Shown here one piece after another: positions 8,018 through 16,423 of a stretch of 44,843 nucleotides of DNA. The notes beneath the pieces are model-generated. The model did no database searches. It had not been told where the DNA came from and worked only from the letters and a program-made list of their open reading frames with translations. A program made the position numbers and the translations under genes. This DNA is from Parapedobacter lycopersici_A (GTDB taxonomy: Bacteria > Bacteroidota > Bacteroidia > Sphingobacteriales > Sphingobacteriaceae). The stretch's first letter is position 1; each line of letters opens with the position of its first letter. The stretch lies in the NCBI RefSeq assembly GCF_040395035.1, contig NZ_JBEBRB010000017.1, positions 1 through 44,843 on the forward strand. Direction: 5' to 3'.

Positions 8018-9412
8018 ATGAAGAAAGCACCATTTATCGTATGCTTACTGTATTTAACGGCCGCAACCCTAGTGGCTGACGCACAGAAGGCGACAGCACC
8101 GGCCTGGGCACAGGAAACCCCGGAACACCAAACAGAACGGATGGCTTGGTGGCGGCACGACCGGTTCGGCATGTTTATCCATTGGGGGTTATATGCAGTG
8201 CCGGCCCGACATGAATGGGTTCAAAATCACGAACAACTATCCACTGAAGTGTATCGCGACCGCTATTTTGAGCGATTTGATCCGGACTTGTATGACCCGA
8301 AGGAATGGGCTGCGCAGGCCAAAGCCGCAGGAATGAAGTATGTCGTGTTGACCACCAGGCACCACGAAGGGTTCAGTCTCTGGGATACAAAATACAGCGA
8401 TTACAAAGCAACCAATACGCCTGCGGACCGCGACTTGCTTAAGCCCTTTGTTGAGGCCTTTCGTGCGGAGGGACTTAAAGTCGGGTTCTACTTTTCCATG
8501 ATTGACTGGCACCACCCTGATTTTACAATAGACCGCGTGCATCCGCTGCGTAATAACAAAGAAGCCCGGGCAGCGAATGCCCGGCGGAATATGGATAATT
8601 TCCGGCAGTTCCTGAAAAATCAGCTGACCGAACTGCTTACCGAATACGGGAAAATCGATCAGCTTTTTTTCGACTTTTCCTACCCGGGGGAAGATGGCAA
8701 GGGTCACGAAGACTGGGATAGCGAAGGGTTGCTGGAACTGGCGAGACGCCTGCAACCCGGTATTATTATCAATGACCGGCTCGACCTGAATGATAAACCC
8801 TGGGGTTGGGACTACGTGACACCGGAACAATTTATGCCCAGCGCCTGGCCGGAGCGCGACGGAGTACGGGTGCCCTGGGAAACGTGCCAGACATTCTCCG
8901 GTTCGTGGGGTTACCATCGGGATGAACATACCTGGAAAAGTAACAACCAGCTGATCGCCATGCTGATTGAGGTGGTAAGTAAGGGGGGAAACTTATTGCT
9001 CAATGTCGGGCCCACAGCCCGGGGTAATTTTGACGAACGGGCTAAAGAACGGCTCGCTGCGATAGGCAAATGGATGAAATACAATAACCGGTCAATATAC
9101 GGTTGCACAGCAGCCCCGCCTGCATTTGAACAGCCCGATAACTGCCTGCTCACCTATAATCCCGAAACCAAACGGCTCTATGTGCACCTGTTGCAATGGC
9201 CATTCAAAACACTGTACCTGCCTAATTATAAGGGAAAGGTGGCTTATGCCCAATTTCTGCATGACGGTTCAGAAGTACAGTACACATCGCGAACAGCGGC
9301 TCCGGCAGGTGGACACACAACAGTAACGGCCGGTGAAAACGACCTCATTGTTGAGCTGCCTGTCATCAAGCCGGATGTGGAAATCCCGGTCATCGAACTT
9401 ATATTGAAATAA
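8018..9412 (+). CDS. Secreted alpha-L-fucosidase, GH29 family
   Basis: 464 residues with a signal peptide ending near ADA (residue 22). The GH29 catalytic barrel shows FGMFIHWGLYAVP (50-62), TTRHHEGFSLWDTKYS (112-127) and the FFDF segment with the probable nucleophile Asp219, followed by IIINDR. A small C-terminal beta domain fills the last 90 residues. GH29 enzymes release L-fucose from glycans by a retaining mechanism; secretion suggests periplasmic action. It lies 61 nt after the small lipoprotein gene. No SusC/SusD pair is in this window, so it is not in a classical polysaccharide utilisation locus here. Confidence 0.93.
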   Translation: MKKAPFIVCLLYLTAATLVADAQKATAPAWAQETPEHQTERMAWWRHDRFGMFIHWGLYAVPARHEWVQNHEQLSTEVYRDRYFERFDPDLYDPKEWAAQAKAAGMKYVVLTTRHHEGFSLWDTKYSDYKATNTPADRDLLKPFVEAFRAEGLKVGFYFSMIDWHHPDFTIDRVHPLRNNKEARAANARRNMDNFRQFLKNQLTELLTEYGKIDQLFFDFSYPGEDGKGHEDWDSEGLLELARRLQPGIIINDRLDLNDKPWGWDYVTPEQFMPSAWPERDGVRVPWETCQTFSGSWGYHRDEHTWKSNNQLIAMLIEVVSKGGNLLLNVGPTARGNFDERAKERLAAIGKWMKYNNRSIYGCTAAPPAFEQPDNCLLTYNPETKRLYVHLLQWPFKTLYLPNYKGKVAYAQFLHDGSEVQYTSRTAAPAGGHTTVTAGENDLIVELPVIKPDVEIPVIELILK

Positions 9413-9486
9413 AAGCCCAATGAAGGGCGACAAATTAAAACGACTGTTTTTTGACAATTTATACTACTATTTCTATATGCATTACG

Positions 9487-9494
9487 TATATTTG
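9487..9494 (+). promoter_or_regulatory. Candidate -7 element of the sulfate assimilation operon
   Basis: TATATTTG matches the Bacteroidota TAnnTTTG -7 consensus. Transcription would begin close to 9500, just at or before the leader ORF ATG. A TTTGAC at 9450-9455 is too far upstream for a normal -33 box of this element, but it could serve TATATG at 9474-9479 instead, giving a start near 9486. The exact start is therefore open. Confidence 0.4.
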
Positions 9495-9498
9495 TCCC

Positions 9499-9549
9499 AT
9501 GAAACAATTTATGCATAACCTGATGCCGTGTACTAACGCTGTAAAGTGA
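9499..9549 (+). CDS. Putative 16-codon leader peptide of the sulfur operon
   Basis: A short ORF starting at ATG 9499 encodes three internal or initial Met codons and one Cys codon (TGT at 9529-9531), reading MKQFMHNLMPCTNAVK and ending at TGA 9547-9549. It precedes an RNA hairpin and an intrinsic terminator that lie ahead of the sulfite reductase gene. The Cys codon sits just before the first hairpin strand, which is the arrangement expected for translation-dependent attenuation by cysteine supply. Internal ATGs at 9511 and 9523 are alternative starts. Coding is inferred from arrangement only. Confidence 0.4.
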   Translation: MKQFMHNLMPCTNAVK

Positions 9550-9616
9550 GGGGCAAGCGTTATACATAAGTGTGGATAACAAGATGACGCCTCCGCTAAA
9601 ATTAGGGGAGGTTTTT
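9535..9616 (+). promoter_or_regulatory. Putative attenuator (competing hairpins) of the sulfur operon
   Basis: Strand 1 AACGCT (9535-9540, inside the leader ORF) can pair with strand 2 AGCGTT (9556-9561). Strand 2 and its neighbour can instead pair with strand 3: GCGTTA (9557-9562) with TGACGC (9585-9590, one wobble), or GAGG (9548-9551) with CCTC (9590-9593). Strand 3 also forms the 5' arm of the terminator at 9590-9611. A ribosome halted at the Cys codon would cover strand 1, favour 2:3 pairing and weaken the terminator. I read the pairings by eye and computed no energies. Confidence 0.45.
9590..9616 (+). terminator. Intrinsic terminator upstream of the sulfite reductase gene
   Basis: CCTCC (9590-9594) pairs with GGAGG (9607-9611), continued after one G-G mismatch by CTA/TAG, and is followed by five T residues (9612-9616). 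It ends 61 nt before the sulfite reductase ATG. It could simply end fucosidase transcripts, but a promoter-like element at 9487 lies between that gene and the hairpin. Confidence 0.7.
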
Positions 9617-9677
9617 CATTTACCATGTAATATTTGCCGTTAAATCGGTGATTTATTTGATAAGCTAAACGACAACT

Positions 9678-11786
9678 ATGCAAAGTTTTAGAACGGAACT
9701 CGAAAATCCGGTAGTTGAGAAAGAAATTATTGAGCTTGAACGCAAAATCCGGGCTTATCGGGCGGGTACGATCTCCGAAGATAAATTCAAAAGCCTGCGC
9801 CTGGCACGCGGAATATATGGGCAACGGCAACCAGGGGTTCAGATGGTACGGATAAAATTGCCCTTCGGAAAGGCTACTTTCAAACAATTACTGCGTATAT
9901 CGGACATATCCGACGAGTATGCCATCCGCAATCTCCATTTTACAACCAGGCAGGATATTCAGATCCACTTTGTGAGCCTGGACCGCACCCCGGAGCTCTG
10001 GGCGAAACTGGCCGAAGATGACGTGACCATACGGGAAGCCTGTGGCAATACGGTCCGTAACGTAACGGCATCACCACAGGCGGGAATAGACCCCGAAGAG
10101 CCGTTCGACGTATCGCCTTACGCGCATGCCACGTTTGCTTATTTCCTGCGTAATCCCATTTGCCAGGAGCTCGGACGGAAATTTAAATTCGGATTTTCAT
10201 CCAGTTCGCGCGATACGGCATTTGCTTTCGGACAGGACCTGGGCTTTATTCCCCGGGTACGGACAGTGGATGGTATTGAAGAACGCGGCTTCCGGGTTGT
10301 GCTCGGCGGCGGATTGGGTGCACAGCCCATGGCCGGGCATGTGGTGCATGAATTTTTGCCCGAAGATCAGCTTATCCCGTATTCTGAAAGCGTACTGCGT
10401 ACGTTCGACCGGTATGGCGAACGGAACAACCGGAATAAGGCCCGGTTTAAATACCTGATCCAAAAACTGGGACTGGACGAAGTGAAGCGCCTGATCGCGG
10501 AAGAGTGGACCGCAATTAAAGTGAAAACATTTGCAATCGACCGGGACGCCGTTCCATTGCCGGCTCCACCGGAATCCGTTCCTGGTGAAGTTGAAGAAGT
10601 AACCGATCGCCGCGCATATGAGATCTGGGAAAAAACCAATGTGTGGGAACAAAAGCAAACCGGGTTTTATGCCGTCTATATCAAGGTGCCGACCGGAGAC
10701 ATGCCGACCGAAAAAGCACGTGAACTGCTCGCCGGTATCCGTGGTCATGTGGCCGATGAAGTCCGGGTAACACAGAATCAGGGACTGCTGCTGAAATTTG
10801 CGAGGAAGGAATCTCTTCCCCGGATATATAACGTACTAAGCCGGATCGGGTTTGCAAAACCCGGTTTTGACAGCGTTGCGGATGTAACGACGTGTCCGGG
10901 TACGGATACCTGTAACCTGGGTATCTCCAACAGTACGGAGATGGCCAGGGTGCTGGAATCGCTGATATATGAAGAGTATGAAGACCTTGTTTACGACCGC
11001 GACCTTAAGATCAAAATAAGTGGCTGCATGAACTCATGCGGGCAGCATGGCATCGCGCATATCGGTATACACGGCAGCTCACTGAAAGCGGCTGGCCGGG
11101 TTGTTCCGGCCGCACAGATTATGCTGGGCGGTGGGGTACTGGGCGATGGCGATGGACGGGTGGCCGAGCGGGTGATTAAAGTGCCATCGAAACGGGTGGT
11201 AAATGCCGTACGGCTGCTGCTGGATGACTACCTGGCAAACTCCGCTCCGGAAGAACGCTTCCATGTGTATTTCGACCGGCAGACAAAAGATTATTTTTAT
11301 CGCATGCTGAAACCACTGGCTGACCTCACCAACCTGACGGAAGAGGAGTTTGTTGACTGGGGACACCAGGAGACCTACCAGCAAGCCATTGGTGTCGGGG
11401 AATGTGCCGGTGTCGTGATCGACCTGGTATCGGTACTGCTCTTCGAAGCAGAGGAAAAACTGGACTGGGCAAACGAAAGTTTCCGCACAGGCGCGTATGC
11501 GGATGCTATCTACCATGCGTACAGCATGTATGTCAGCGCAGCAAAGGCATTGCTGCTCGATAAGGGAATCCACAGCAGTACCCAAATTGCGATTATCCGC
11601 GATTTTGACACCCAGTTCGTGAAATCGGGCGAAATTACATTACCCAATAGCTTTGAGGAGCAACTGCTTGAAATCAATAAAAATGAGCCGACGGAGGCAT
11701 TTGCACGCCAGTACCTGGCTGATGCCATTGATTTTTATCAGACAATCGCGGCGAAAAAGGCAGTTGCAACAGCTGTAAATGGTTAA
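9678..11786 (+). CDS. Siroheme sulfite (or nitrite) reductase fused to a C-terminal HEPN domain
   Basis: 702 residues. Residues 1-560 are a duplicated nitrite/sulfite reductase fold. The [4Fe-4S]-siroheme ligands are Cys406 and Cys412 (TTCPGTDTCNLG) and Cys450 and Cys454 (SGCMNSCGQH). From about residue 575 an all-helical HEPN domain follows (AEEKLDWANESFRTGAYADA, then YVSAAKALLLDKG). It reduces sulfite to sulfide with six electrons, probably from ferredoxin because no CysJ flavoprotein is present. The cys context makes sulfite more likely than nitrite. The HEPN part lacks a clear Rx4-6H ribonuclease motif and may act in assembly or electron-donor binding; its role is unknown to me. Confidence 0.9.
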   Translation: MQSFRTELENPVVEKEIIELERKIRAYRAGTISEDKFKSLRLARGIYGQRQPGVQMVRIKLPFGKATFKQLLRISDISDEYAIRNLHFTTRQDIQIHFVSLDRTPELWAKLAEDDVTIREACGNTVRNVTASPQAGIDPEEPFDVSPYAHATFAYFLRNPICQELGRKFKFGFSSSSRDTAFAFGQDLGFIPRVRTVDGIEERGFRVVLGGGLGAQPMAGHVVHEFLPEDQLIPYSESVLRTFDRYGERNNRNKARFKYLIQKLGLDEVKRLIAEEWTAIKVKTFAIDRDAVPLPAPPESVPGEVEEVTDRRAYEIWEKTNVWEQKQTGFYAVYIKVPTGDMPTEKARELLAGIRGHVADEVRVTQNQGLLLKFARKESLPRIYNVLSRIGFAKPGFDSVADVTTCPGTDTCNLGISNSTEMARVLESLIYEEYEDLVYDRDLKIKISGCMNSCGQHGIAHIGIHGSSLKAAGRVVPAAQIMLGGGVLGDGDGRVAERVIKVPSKRVVNAVRLLLDDYLANSAPEERFHVYFDRQTKDYFYRMLKPLADLTNLTEEEFVDWGHQETYQQAIGVGECAGVVIDLVSVLLFEAEEKLDWANESFRTGAYADAIYHAYSMYVSAAKALLLDKGIHSSTQIAIIRDFDTQFVKSGEITLPNSFEEQLLEINKNEPTEAFARQYLADAIDFYQTIAAKKAVATAVNG

Positions 11787-11832
11787 TATCACCGCAATTT
11801 CACGTATTGAATTGCGATAACAGACGAAGCGA

Positions 11833-12591
11833 ATGAACGCACATCCCAAAATAACGTTGGTGGGGGCCGGACCGGGGGATACCGATCTAATCAGCCTTAA
11901 GGGGCTGAAAGCACTGGCAAAGGCCAATGTCGTGCTTTACGATGCATTGGTCAACGAAGAACTGCTTGGTTATGCTCCGGAAGATGCCCTCCGCGTATTT
12001 GTGGGCAAACGGGCGAATAAACACGCTTACAGCCAACAGGAAATCAATGAATTGATGGTTTCCTATGCGCGCTCCCACGGACACGTGGTGCGGCTTAAGG
12101 GCGGTGACCCTTTCGTATTCGGAAGGGGAGGGGAAGAGCTTGAATATGCGGCCAGTCATCACATTGCAACGAGTGTGGTGCCGGGCATTTCCAGTTCGAT
12201 CGCGCTCGCCGGACTGCAGGGGATTCCGCTGACATACCGTGGCGTAAGCGAAAGCTTCTGGGTAATCACCGGTGCAACTACGGCCGGCGTCATCTCCGAT
12301 GATATTTATGCGGCAGCCAAAACGTCGGCAACGGTTGTTATCTTGATGGGACTGAATAAATTAGCGGAAATTGTGCGGGTATATGAAGCCGAAGGCCGGC
12401 ATAAATTGCCGATTGCCGTCATTCAGAACGGTTCCCTGCCCGACGAGAAAATAGCACTTGGAACAATAGATACGATTGTCGAACGGGCGGGAGTACAGGG
12501 GATCGGAGCCCCGGCGGTGATCGTTATCGGCGAGGTGGTCGCCAAGCACGAAAGCTTCGGCGCCTGGAAACATAAGAATATCGCAGTATGA
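11833..12591 (+). CDS. cobA: Uroporphyrinogen-III C-methyltransferase
   Basis: 252 residues, the size of the single-domain SUMT. Motifs are LVGAGPGDTDLISLKG (residues 9-24), VRLKGGDPFVFGRGGEE, VVPGISSSIA and GIPLTYRG. The enzyme methylates uroporphyrinogen III twice with S-adenosylmethionine to give precorrin-2, the first step to siroheme. Its stop overlaps the start of the next gene by 4 nt. It sits directly downstream of the siroheme enzyme that uses the product. Confidence 0.95.
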   Translation: MNAHPKITLVGAGPGDTDLISLKGLKALAKANVVLYDALVNEELLGYAPEDALRVFVGKRANKHAYSQQEINELMVSYARSHGHVVRLKGGDPFVFGRGGEELEYAASHHIATSVVPGISSSIALAGLQGIPLTYRGVSESFWVITGATTAGVISDDIYAAAKTSATVVILMGLNKLAEIVRVYEAEGRHKLPIAVIQNGSLPDEKIALGTIDTIVERAGVQGIGAPAVIVIGEVVAKHESFGAWKHKNIAV

Positions 12592-13190
12592 ACCAACGGA
12601 GCACCGGCAATGAATTGTTCCCTGTATTTCTGCAGTTGAATAACCTGCAGGTGCTGCTGGTTGGTGGTGGGTCCGTTGCATTGGAAAAGCTGACGGCATT
12701 GCTCGGCAATAGCCCCCATACAAAAATTACCTTGGTTGCGCGTGAAATCAGCGCGGAAGTACGTAGTTTTGCTGCTGCATACCCCGGCATACAGCTGGAT
12801 GAGCGGGCATTTGAAGATACGGACCTGAACGGGGTGGATGTCGCTGTGGTTGCATCGAACAACGCACCGCTGAATAACCACATCCGCGAGGAGGCGCGCA
12901 GGCGCCACATTTTGATTAATGTAGCGGATAAGCCGGAACTGTGTGATTTTTACCTGGGGTCCGTCGTTAAGAAAGGGAATTTAAAAATAGGAATATCCAC
13001 CAATGGCAAATCACCTACCATTGCCAAAAGGATAAAGGAATTACTTAATGAAGCACTGCCGCATGAAATTGACGAAACGCTCGATTACATGGGCAGGCTG
13101 CGCGATCAATTGAAAGGTAATTTTGCCGATAAGGTGAGGCAACTAAACGCGCATACCGCGATGTTGGTCGATTCAAAGGAGAGGAAATGA
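12588..13190 (+). CDS. Precorrin-2 dehydrogenase / sirohydrochlorin ferrochelatase (CysG N-terminal type)
   Basis: 200 residues. A Rossmann NAD-binding segment LLVGGGSVALEKLTALL lies near residues 24-40, followed by VVASNNAPLN and NVADKPELCDFYLGSVV, where Asp (in NVAD) is the conserved catalytic position of this family. A C-terminal helical part begins at GISTNGKSPTIAKRIKE. It oxidises precorrin-2 to sirohydrochlorin and inserts iron, so with CobA it replaces the fused CysG of enterobacteria. ATGA overlaps link it to the genes on both sides. Confidence 0.9.
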   Translation: MNQRSTGNELFPVFLQLNNLQVLLVGGGSVALEKLTALLGNSPHTKITLVAREISAEVRSFAAAYPGIQLDERAFEDTDLNGVDVAVVASNNAPLNNHIREEARRRHILINVADKPELCDFYLGSVVKKGNLKIGISTNGKSPTIAKRIKELLNEALPHEIDETLDYMGRLRDQLKGNFADKVRQLNAHTAMLVDSKERK

Positions 13191-13888
13191 ATACATTGGT
13201 AAATGAAGTGACCGGGTTGATCAAAGACCGGCAGCCGGAAGAGGCCCTGGCCCAGCTGGCCGCACGTTTTCCGGGAGAACTTGTTTTTTCGACGAGCTTT
13301 GGCCTGGAAGACCAGTTGATTACACACCTGATCTTTGAAAATAACCTGCCTATCCGGGTATTTACATTGGAAACGGGCAGGTTGTTCCAGGAGACGTATT
13401 ACACCTGGAACCGTACGCTGGAACGGTATCAAAAGGAGATCGAAGCGTATTTTCCGGATACCCATGCCGTGCAGCAGCTGATCACACAAAAGGGACCCTC
13501 CAGTTTTTATGATTCGGTGGAAAACCGGAAGGAGTGCTGCCGCATACGTAAAATAGAGCCGCTTCAGCGCGCACTTGCAGGCGCTGCCTGCTGGATAACC
13601 GGTATACGGGCCGATCAATCCGATAACCGCCAGGGAATGGCGGATGTGGAGTGGGACGGCACAAACGGGCTGGTTAAATTCCACCCCATATACCATTGGA
13701 CACTGGACGAGGTGAAACGCTTTGTAAAGGCCAATAACATTCCCTACAACCCGCTGCACGATAAAGGCTTCCCGAGCATCGGGTGTGCCCCCTGTACACG
13801 GGCGGTGCAGGAAGGGGAGGACTTCCGTGCCGGCCGGTGGTGGTGGGAAGACCAGAGTAAGAAGGAATGCGGATTGCACGCAACCTAA
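13187..13888 (+). CDS. cysH: Adenylyl-sulfate (APS) reductase, [4Fe-4S] type
   Basis: 233 residues. The PAPS-reductase fold shows STSFGLEDQ (35-43) and LETGRLFQETY (61-71). Paired cysteines Cys117-Cys118 and Cys200/Cys203 (GCAPC) are the cluster ligands that mark the APS-using branch. The C-terminal ECGLH carries the catalytic Cys228. The enzyme reduces APS to sulfite with thioredoxin. The lack of an APS kinase gene in the operon fits direct use of APS. It overlaps the previous gene by 4 nt. Confidence 0.93.
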   Translation: MNTLVNEVTGLIKDRQPEEALAQLAARFPGELVFSTSFGLEDQLITHLIFENNLPIRVFTLETGRLFQETYYTWNRTLERYQKEIEAYFPDTHAVQQLITQKGPSSFYDSVENRKECCRIRKIEPLQRALAGAACWITGIRADQSDNRQGMADVEWDGTNGLVKFHPIYHWTLDEVKRFVKANNIPYNPLHDKGFPSIGCAPCTRAVQEGEDFRAGRWWWEDQSKKECGLHAT

Positions 13889-13936
13889 GCAAGCACCGCA
13901 TTGTAAAAGAAAGGCAAATAGAAAGAAAAGCTATAT

Positions 13937-14827
13937 ATGGATTATTTGGATCAATTAGAGGCGGAGGCGATACATATCCTGCGCGAAGTGGCGGGTCAGT
14001 TTGAGAATCCCGCACTGCTGTTCTCGGGGGGGAAAGATTCCATTACATTGGTGCACCTGGCCGAAAAAGCATTCCGGCCCGGCAAATTCCCTTTTCCACT
14101 GGTGCACATCGATACCGGGCACAATTTTCCGGAAACCATTGCATTTCGCGATGAATTGATTGGCCGGCTGGGCGAAAAGCTGATTATCGGCTATGTACAG
14201 GACAGCATCGATGCCGGAAAAGTGATTGAGCAAAAAGGCAAGAACGCAAGCCGCAATATGCTGCAGACGGTTACGCTGCTGGATACCATCGCCGAACATA
14301 AATTCGACGCCTGTATCGGCGGCGCCCGTCGCGACGAAGAAAAGGCGCGGGCCAAAGAACGGATATTCTCGGTACGGGACGAGTTCGGCCAGTGGGATCC
14401 GAAGCGCCAGCGGCCCGAACTCTGGAATGTGTACAATGGCCGTATCCATAAAGGGGAGAACGTCCGGGTTTTTCCAATCAGCAACTGGACGGAGCTCGAT
14501 GTATGGAACTATATCCGCAGGGAGAACATCAAATTGCCATCCATCTATTTCTCACACGAACGCAACGTGATTACGCGCAACGGCCAGCTGATGGCTGCGG
14601 CCGAATTTTTGAATATGGATCACGAGGACATTGTGGAATACCGCAAAGTGCGGTTCCGCACGGTAGGCGATATGACCTGTACGGCGGCGGTACTTTCGGA
14701 AGCTTTCGAAATCGATGATATTATCGAAGAGATACAACAGTCGAAGATCAGTGAACGCGGCGCGAGAATGGACGATAAGGTTTCCGAAGCCGCCATGGAG
14801 GACCGTAAAAAAGGCGGATATTTTTAA
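13937..14827 (+). CDS. cysD: Sulfate adenylyltransferase subunit 2
   Basis: 296 residues. The PP-loop ATP pyrophosphatase motif LFSGGKDSITLVHLA is near residues 28-42, followed by HIDTGHNFPET and GGARRDEEKARAKER. The C-terminus ERGARMDD...KKGGYF matches CysD. It adenylylates sulfate to APS; the partner CysN, encoded 54 nt downstream, drives the reaction by GTP hydrolysis. It follows cysH after 48 nt. Confidence 0.96.
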   Translation: MDYLDQLEAEAIHILREVAGQFENPALLFSGGKDSITLVHLAEKAFRPGKFPFPLVHIDTGHNFPETIAFRDELIGRLGEKLIIGYVQDSIDAGKVIEQKGKNASRNMLQTVTLLDTIAEHKFDACIGGARRDEEKARAKERIFSVRDEFGQWDPKRQRPELWNVYNGRIHKGENVRVFPISNWTELDVWNYIRRENIKLPSIYFSHERNVITRNGQLMAAAEFLNMDHEDIVEYRKVRFRTVGDMTCTAAVLSEAFEIDDIIEEIQQSKISERGARMDDKVSEAAMEDRKKGGYF

Positions 14828-14881
14828 CAGCAAGAAAACACCCGGCAGGGTTAATACCTATTAATTTCATTACCTGAAAAA

Positions 14882-16132
14882 ATGGATTTACTTAAATTTA
14901 TAACGGCTGGAAGTGTTGACGACGGTAAGAGCACGTTGATTGGCCGGTTATTATACGATACAGATTCGATTCTGGATGACCAGCTGGAAGCGATCCAGCG
15001 GGCTAACCGCAAAAATAACGACGGCACAATTGATCTGGCTATCCTTACAGACGGCCTGAAAGCCGAGCGGGAGCAGGGCATTACCATCGACGTGGCGTAT
15101 AAATACTTTCAAACAGATAAACGCAAGTTTATCATCGCCGACACGCCGGGTCACATTCAATACACCCGGAACATGGTCACCGGAGCTTCCAATGCCGATC
15201 TGGCCATTATTCTCATTGATGCACGCAAAGGCGTGATTGAACAGACACGCCGGCATTCCTTTATTGTTTCCCTGCTGGCGATTCCCAATGTGCTGGTATG
15301 TGTCAATAAGATGGACATGGTCGATTACGACGAGGCGGTTTTTGCCAAGATCAAATCCGACTACGAACAGCTGACGGAAAACCTTCGCATCAATCAGGTG
15401 GATTTTATACCCGTAAGCGCGTTAAAGGGTGATAACATTGCCGGTCCGTCCGCCAATATGCCCTGGTATGAAGGGACTTACTTGCTGAACTTCCTGGAAA
15501 CCGTAGATACCCACCAGCCAAACGTTGAGCAACAGGCTCGTTTTCCGGTGCAATGGGTTATCCGCCCGCAAACGGCAGCGCTGCCCGATTACCGGGGGTA
15601 TGCCGGACGTGTGGTAGGTGGCAGTTTTAACGTGGGTGATCAGGTAGCTGTCCTTCCTTCCGGGTTCAACAGCCGGATTACGCAGATCGAATTGGCCGGT
15701 GAGTCGCTGAGCACCGCGGAAGACGGAAGCTCGGTTGTCATCCACCTCGCTGACGACCTTGACATCAGCAGGGGAGACATGCTGGTTAAGCAGGATGAAC
15801 AGCCGGCTGTTTCACAGGAATTTGAAGCGGATATTTGCTGGATGGATACAAAACCACTGGATATCAGTCAAGTATATCTGATTCAGCATCACGGAAAAAC
15901 AACCAGGATAAAATTACAGGACATTCTTTATAAAGTGGATGTAAATACACTGGAAAAGACAACTGACGGGCAGTTTGGATTAAATGATATCGGGAAAATC
16001 CAATTTAAATCGGCCGATCCGCTGGCCTTTGATGAGTACGCGCGCAACAAGAGTAATGGTGGCGCCATATTGATCGATAGCCGGAATAATTTAACCGTAG
16101 CTGCATTAATGATTGCTAAAGCAACTGCTTAA
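14882..16132 (+). CDS. cysN: Sulfate adenylyltransferase subunit 1 (GTPase)
   Basis: 416 residues. A translation-factor-type GTPase domain carries the P-loop AGSVDDGKSTLIG (10-22), DTPGHIQYTRNM (switch II) and NKMD, followed by EF-Tu-like beta domains. It stimulates APS synthesis by CysD. The length and the ending show that no CysC (APS kinase) domain is fused, consistent with the APS-reductase-type CysH. Last gene of the operon; a strong terminator follows at 16183. Confidence 0.96.
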   Translation: MDLLKFITAGSVDDGKSTLIGRLLYDTDSILDDQLEAIQRANRKNNDGTIDLAILTDGLKAEREQGITIDVAYKYFQTDKRKFIIADTPGHIQYTRNMVTGASNADLAIILIDARKGVIEQTRRHSFIVSLLAIPNVLVCVNKMDMVDYDEAVFAKIKSDYEQLTENLRINQVDFIPVSALKGDNIAGPSANMPWYEGTYLLNFLETVDTHQPNVEQQARFPVQWVIRPQTAALPDYRGYAGRVVGGSFNVGDQVAVLPSGFNSRITQIELAGESLSTAEDGSSVVIHLADDLDISRGDMLVKQDEQPAVSQEFEADICWMDTKPLDISQVYLIQHHGKTTRIKLQDILYKVDVNTLEKTTDGQFGLNDIGKIQFKSADPLAFDEYARNKSNGGAILIDSRNNLTVAALMIAKATA

Positions 16133-16182
16133 TACGCAAAATAAATACACCGGACAGGTAACTTATACGGTTCGGTTTGGAC

Positions 16183-16216
16183 AATGCCGGGAAAATGATT
16201 TTCCGGCATTTTTTAT
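16183..16216 (+). terminator. Intrinsic terminator of the sulfate assimilation operon
   Basis: AATGCCGG (16183-16190) pairs with CCGGCATT (16203-16210), with further AAAAT/ATTTT pairing inside, and a T-rich tail follows (16209-16214). It lies 50 nt after the cysN stop. Confidence 0.9.
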
Positions 16217-16423
16217 TGACAAACCGTAATAAAGAAAATGTTGTAGCGGACTATCGCCGCTATTGAGCCGAGTTGTGTGCTGAATTGGACTTGCGCGCGA
16301 TAGGGTGATATCTCAAATATCTATTTAACATAACGTAAATTATATGAATAATATATTGATGGTAAAATGTACTGATCTCCCTGGAATCTGCATGGTAAAA
16401 CGTGCTACGAGTGACATTATTTA
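16217..16423. other. Left part of the cysN-gdhA intergenic gap
   Basis: No gene is visible. A short inverted repeat TAGCGG/CCGCTA (16244-16249 and 16257-16262) and a direct repeat of 15 bases with two mismatches (16359-16373 and 16392-16406, core ATGGTAAAA, spaced exactly 33 bp) are the only structure I find before the 11-bp array begins. Confidence 0.5.

Noticed and set aside
9451..9479. Enterobacterial-type promoter TTGACA-N17-TATATG
   Set aside because: The spacing is ideal for an E. coli sigma-70 promoter, but polymerases of this phylum use TTTG/TAnnTTTG; kept only as an alternative start for the leader.
9535..9611. SAM-II riboswitch upstream of the sulfur operon
   Set aside because: A stem resembling P1 and a GCTAAAA-AGGG-like 3' part are present, but loop sequence and spacing do not match the SAM-II pseudoknot; leader-peptide attenuation explains the elements better.
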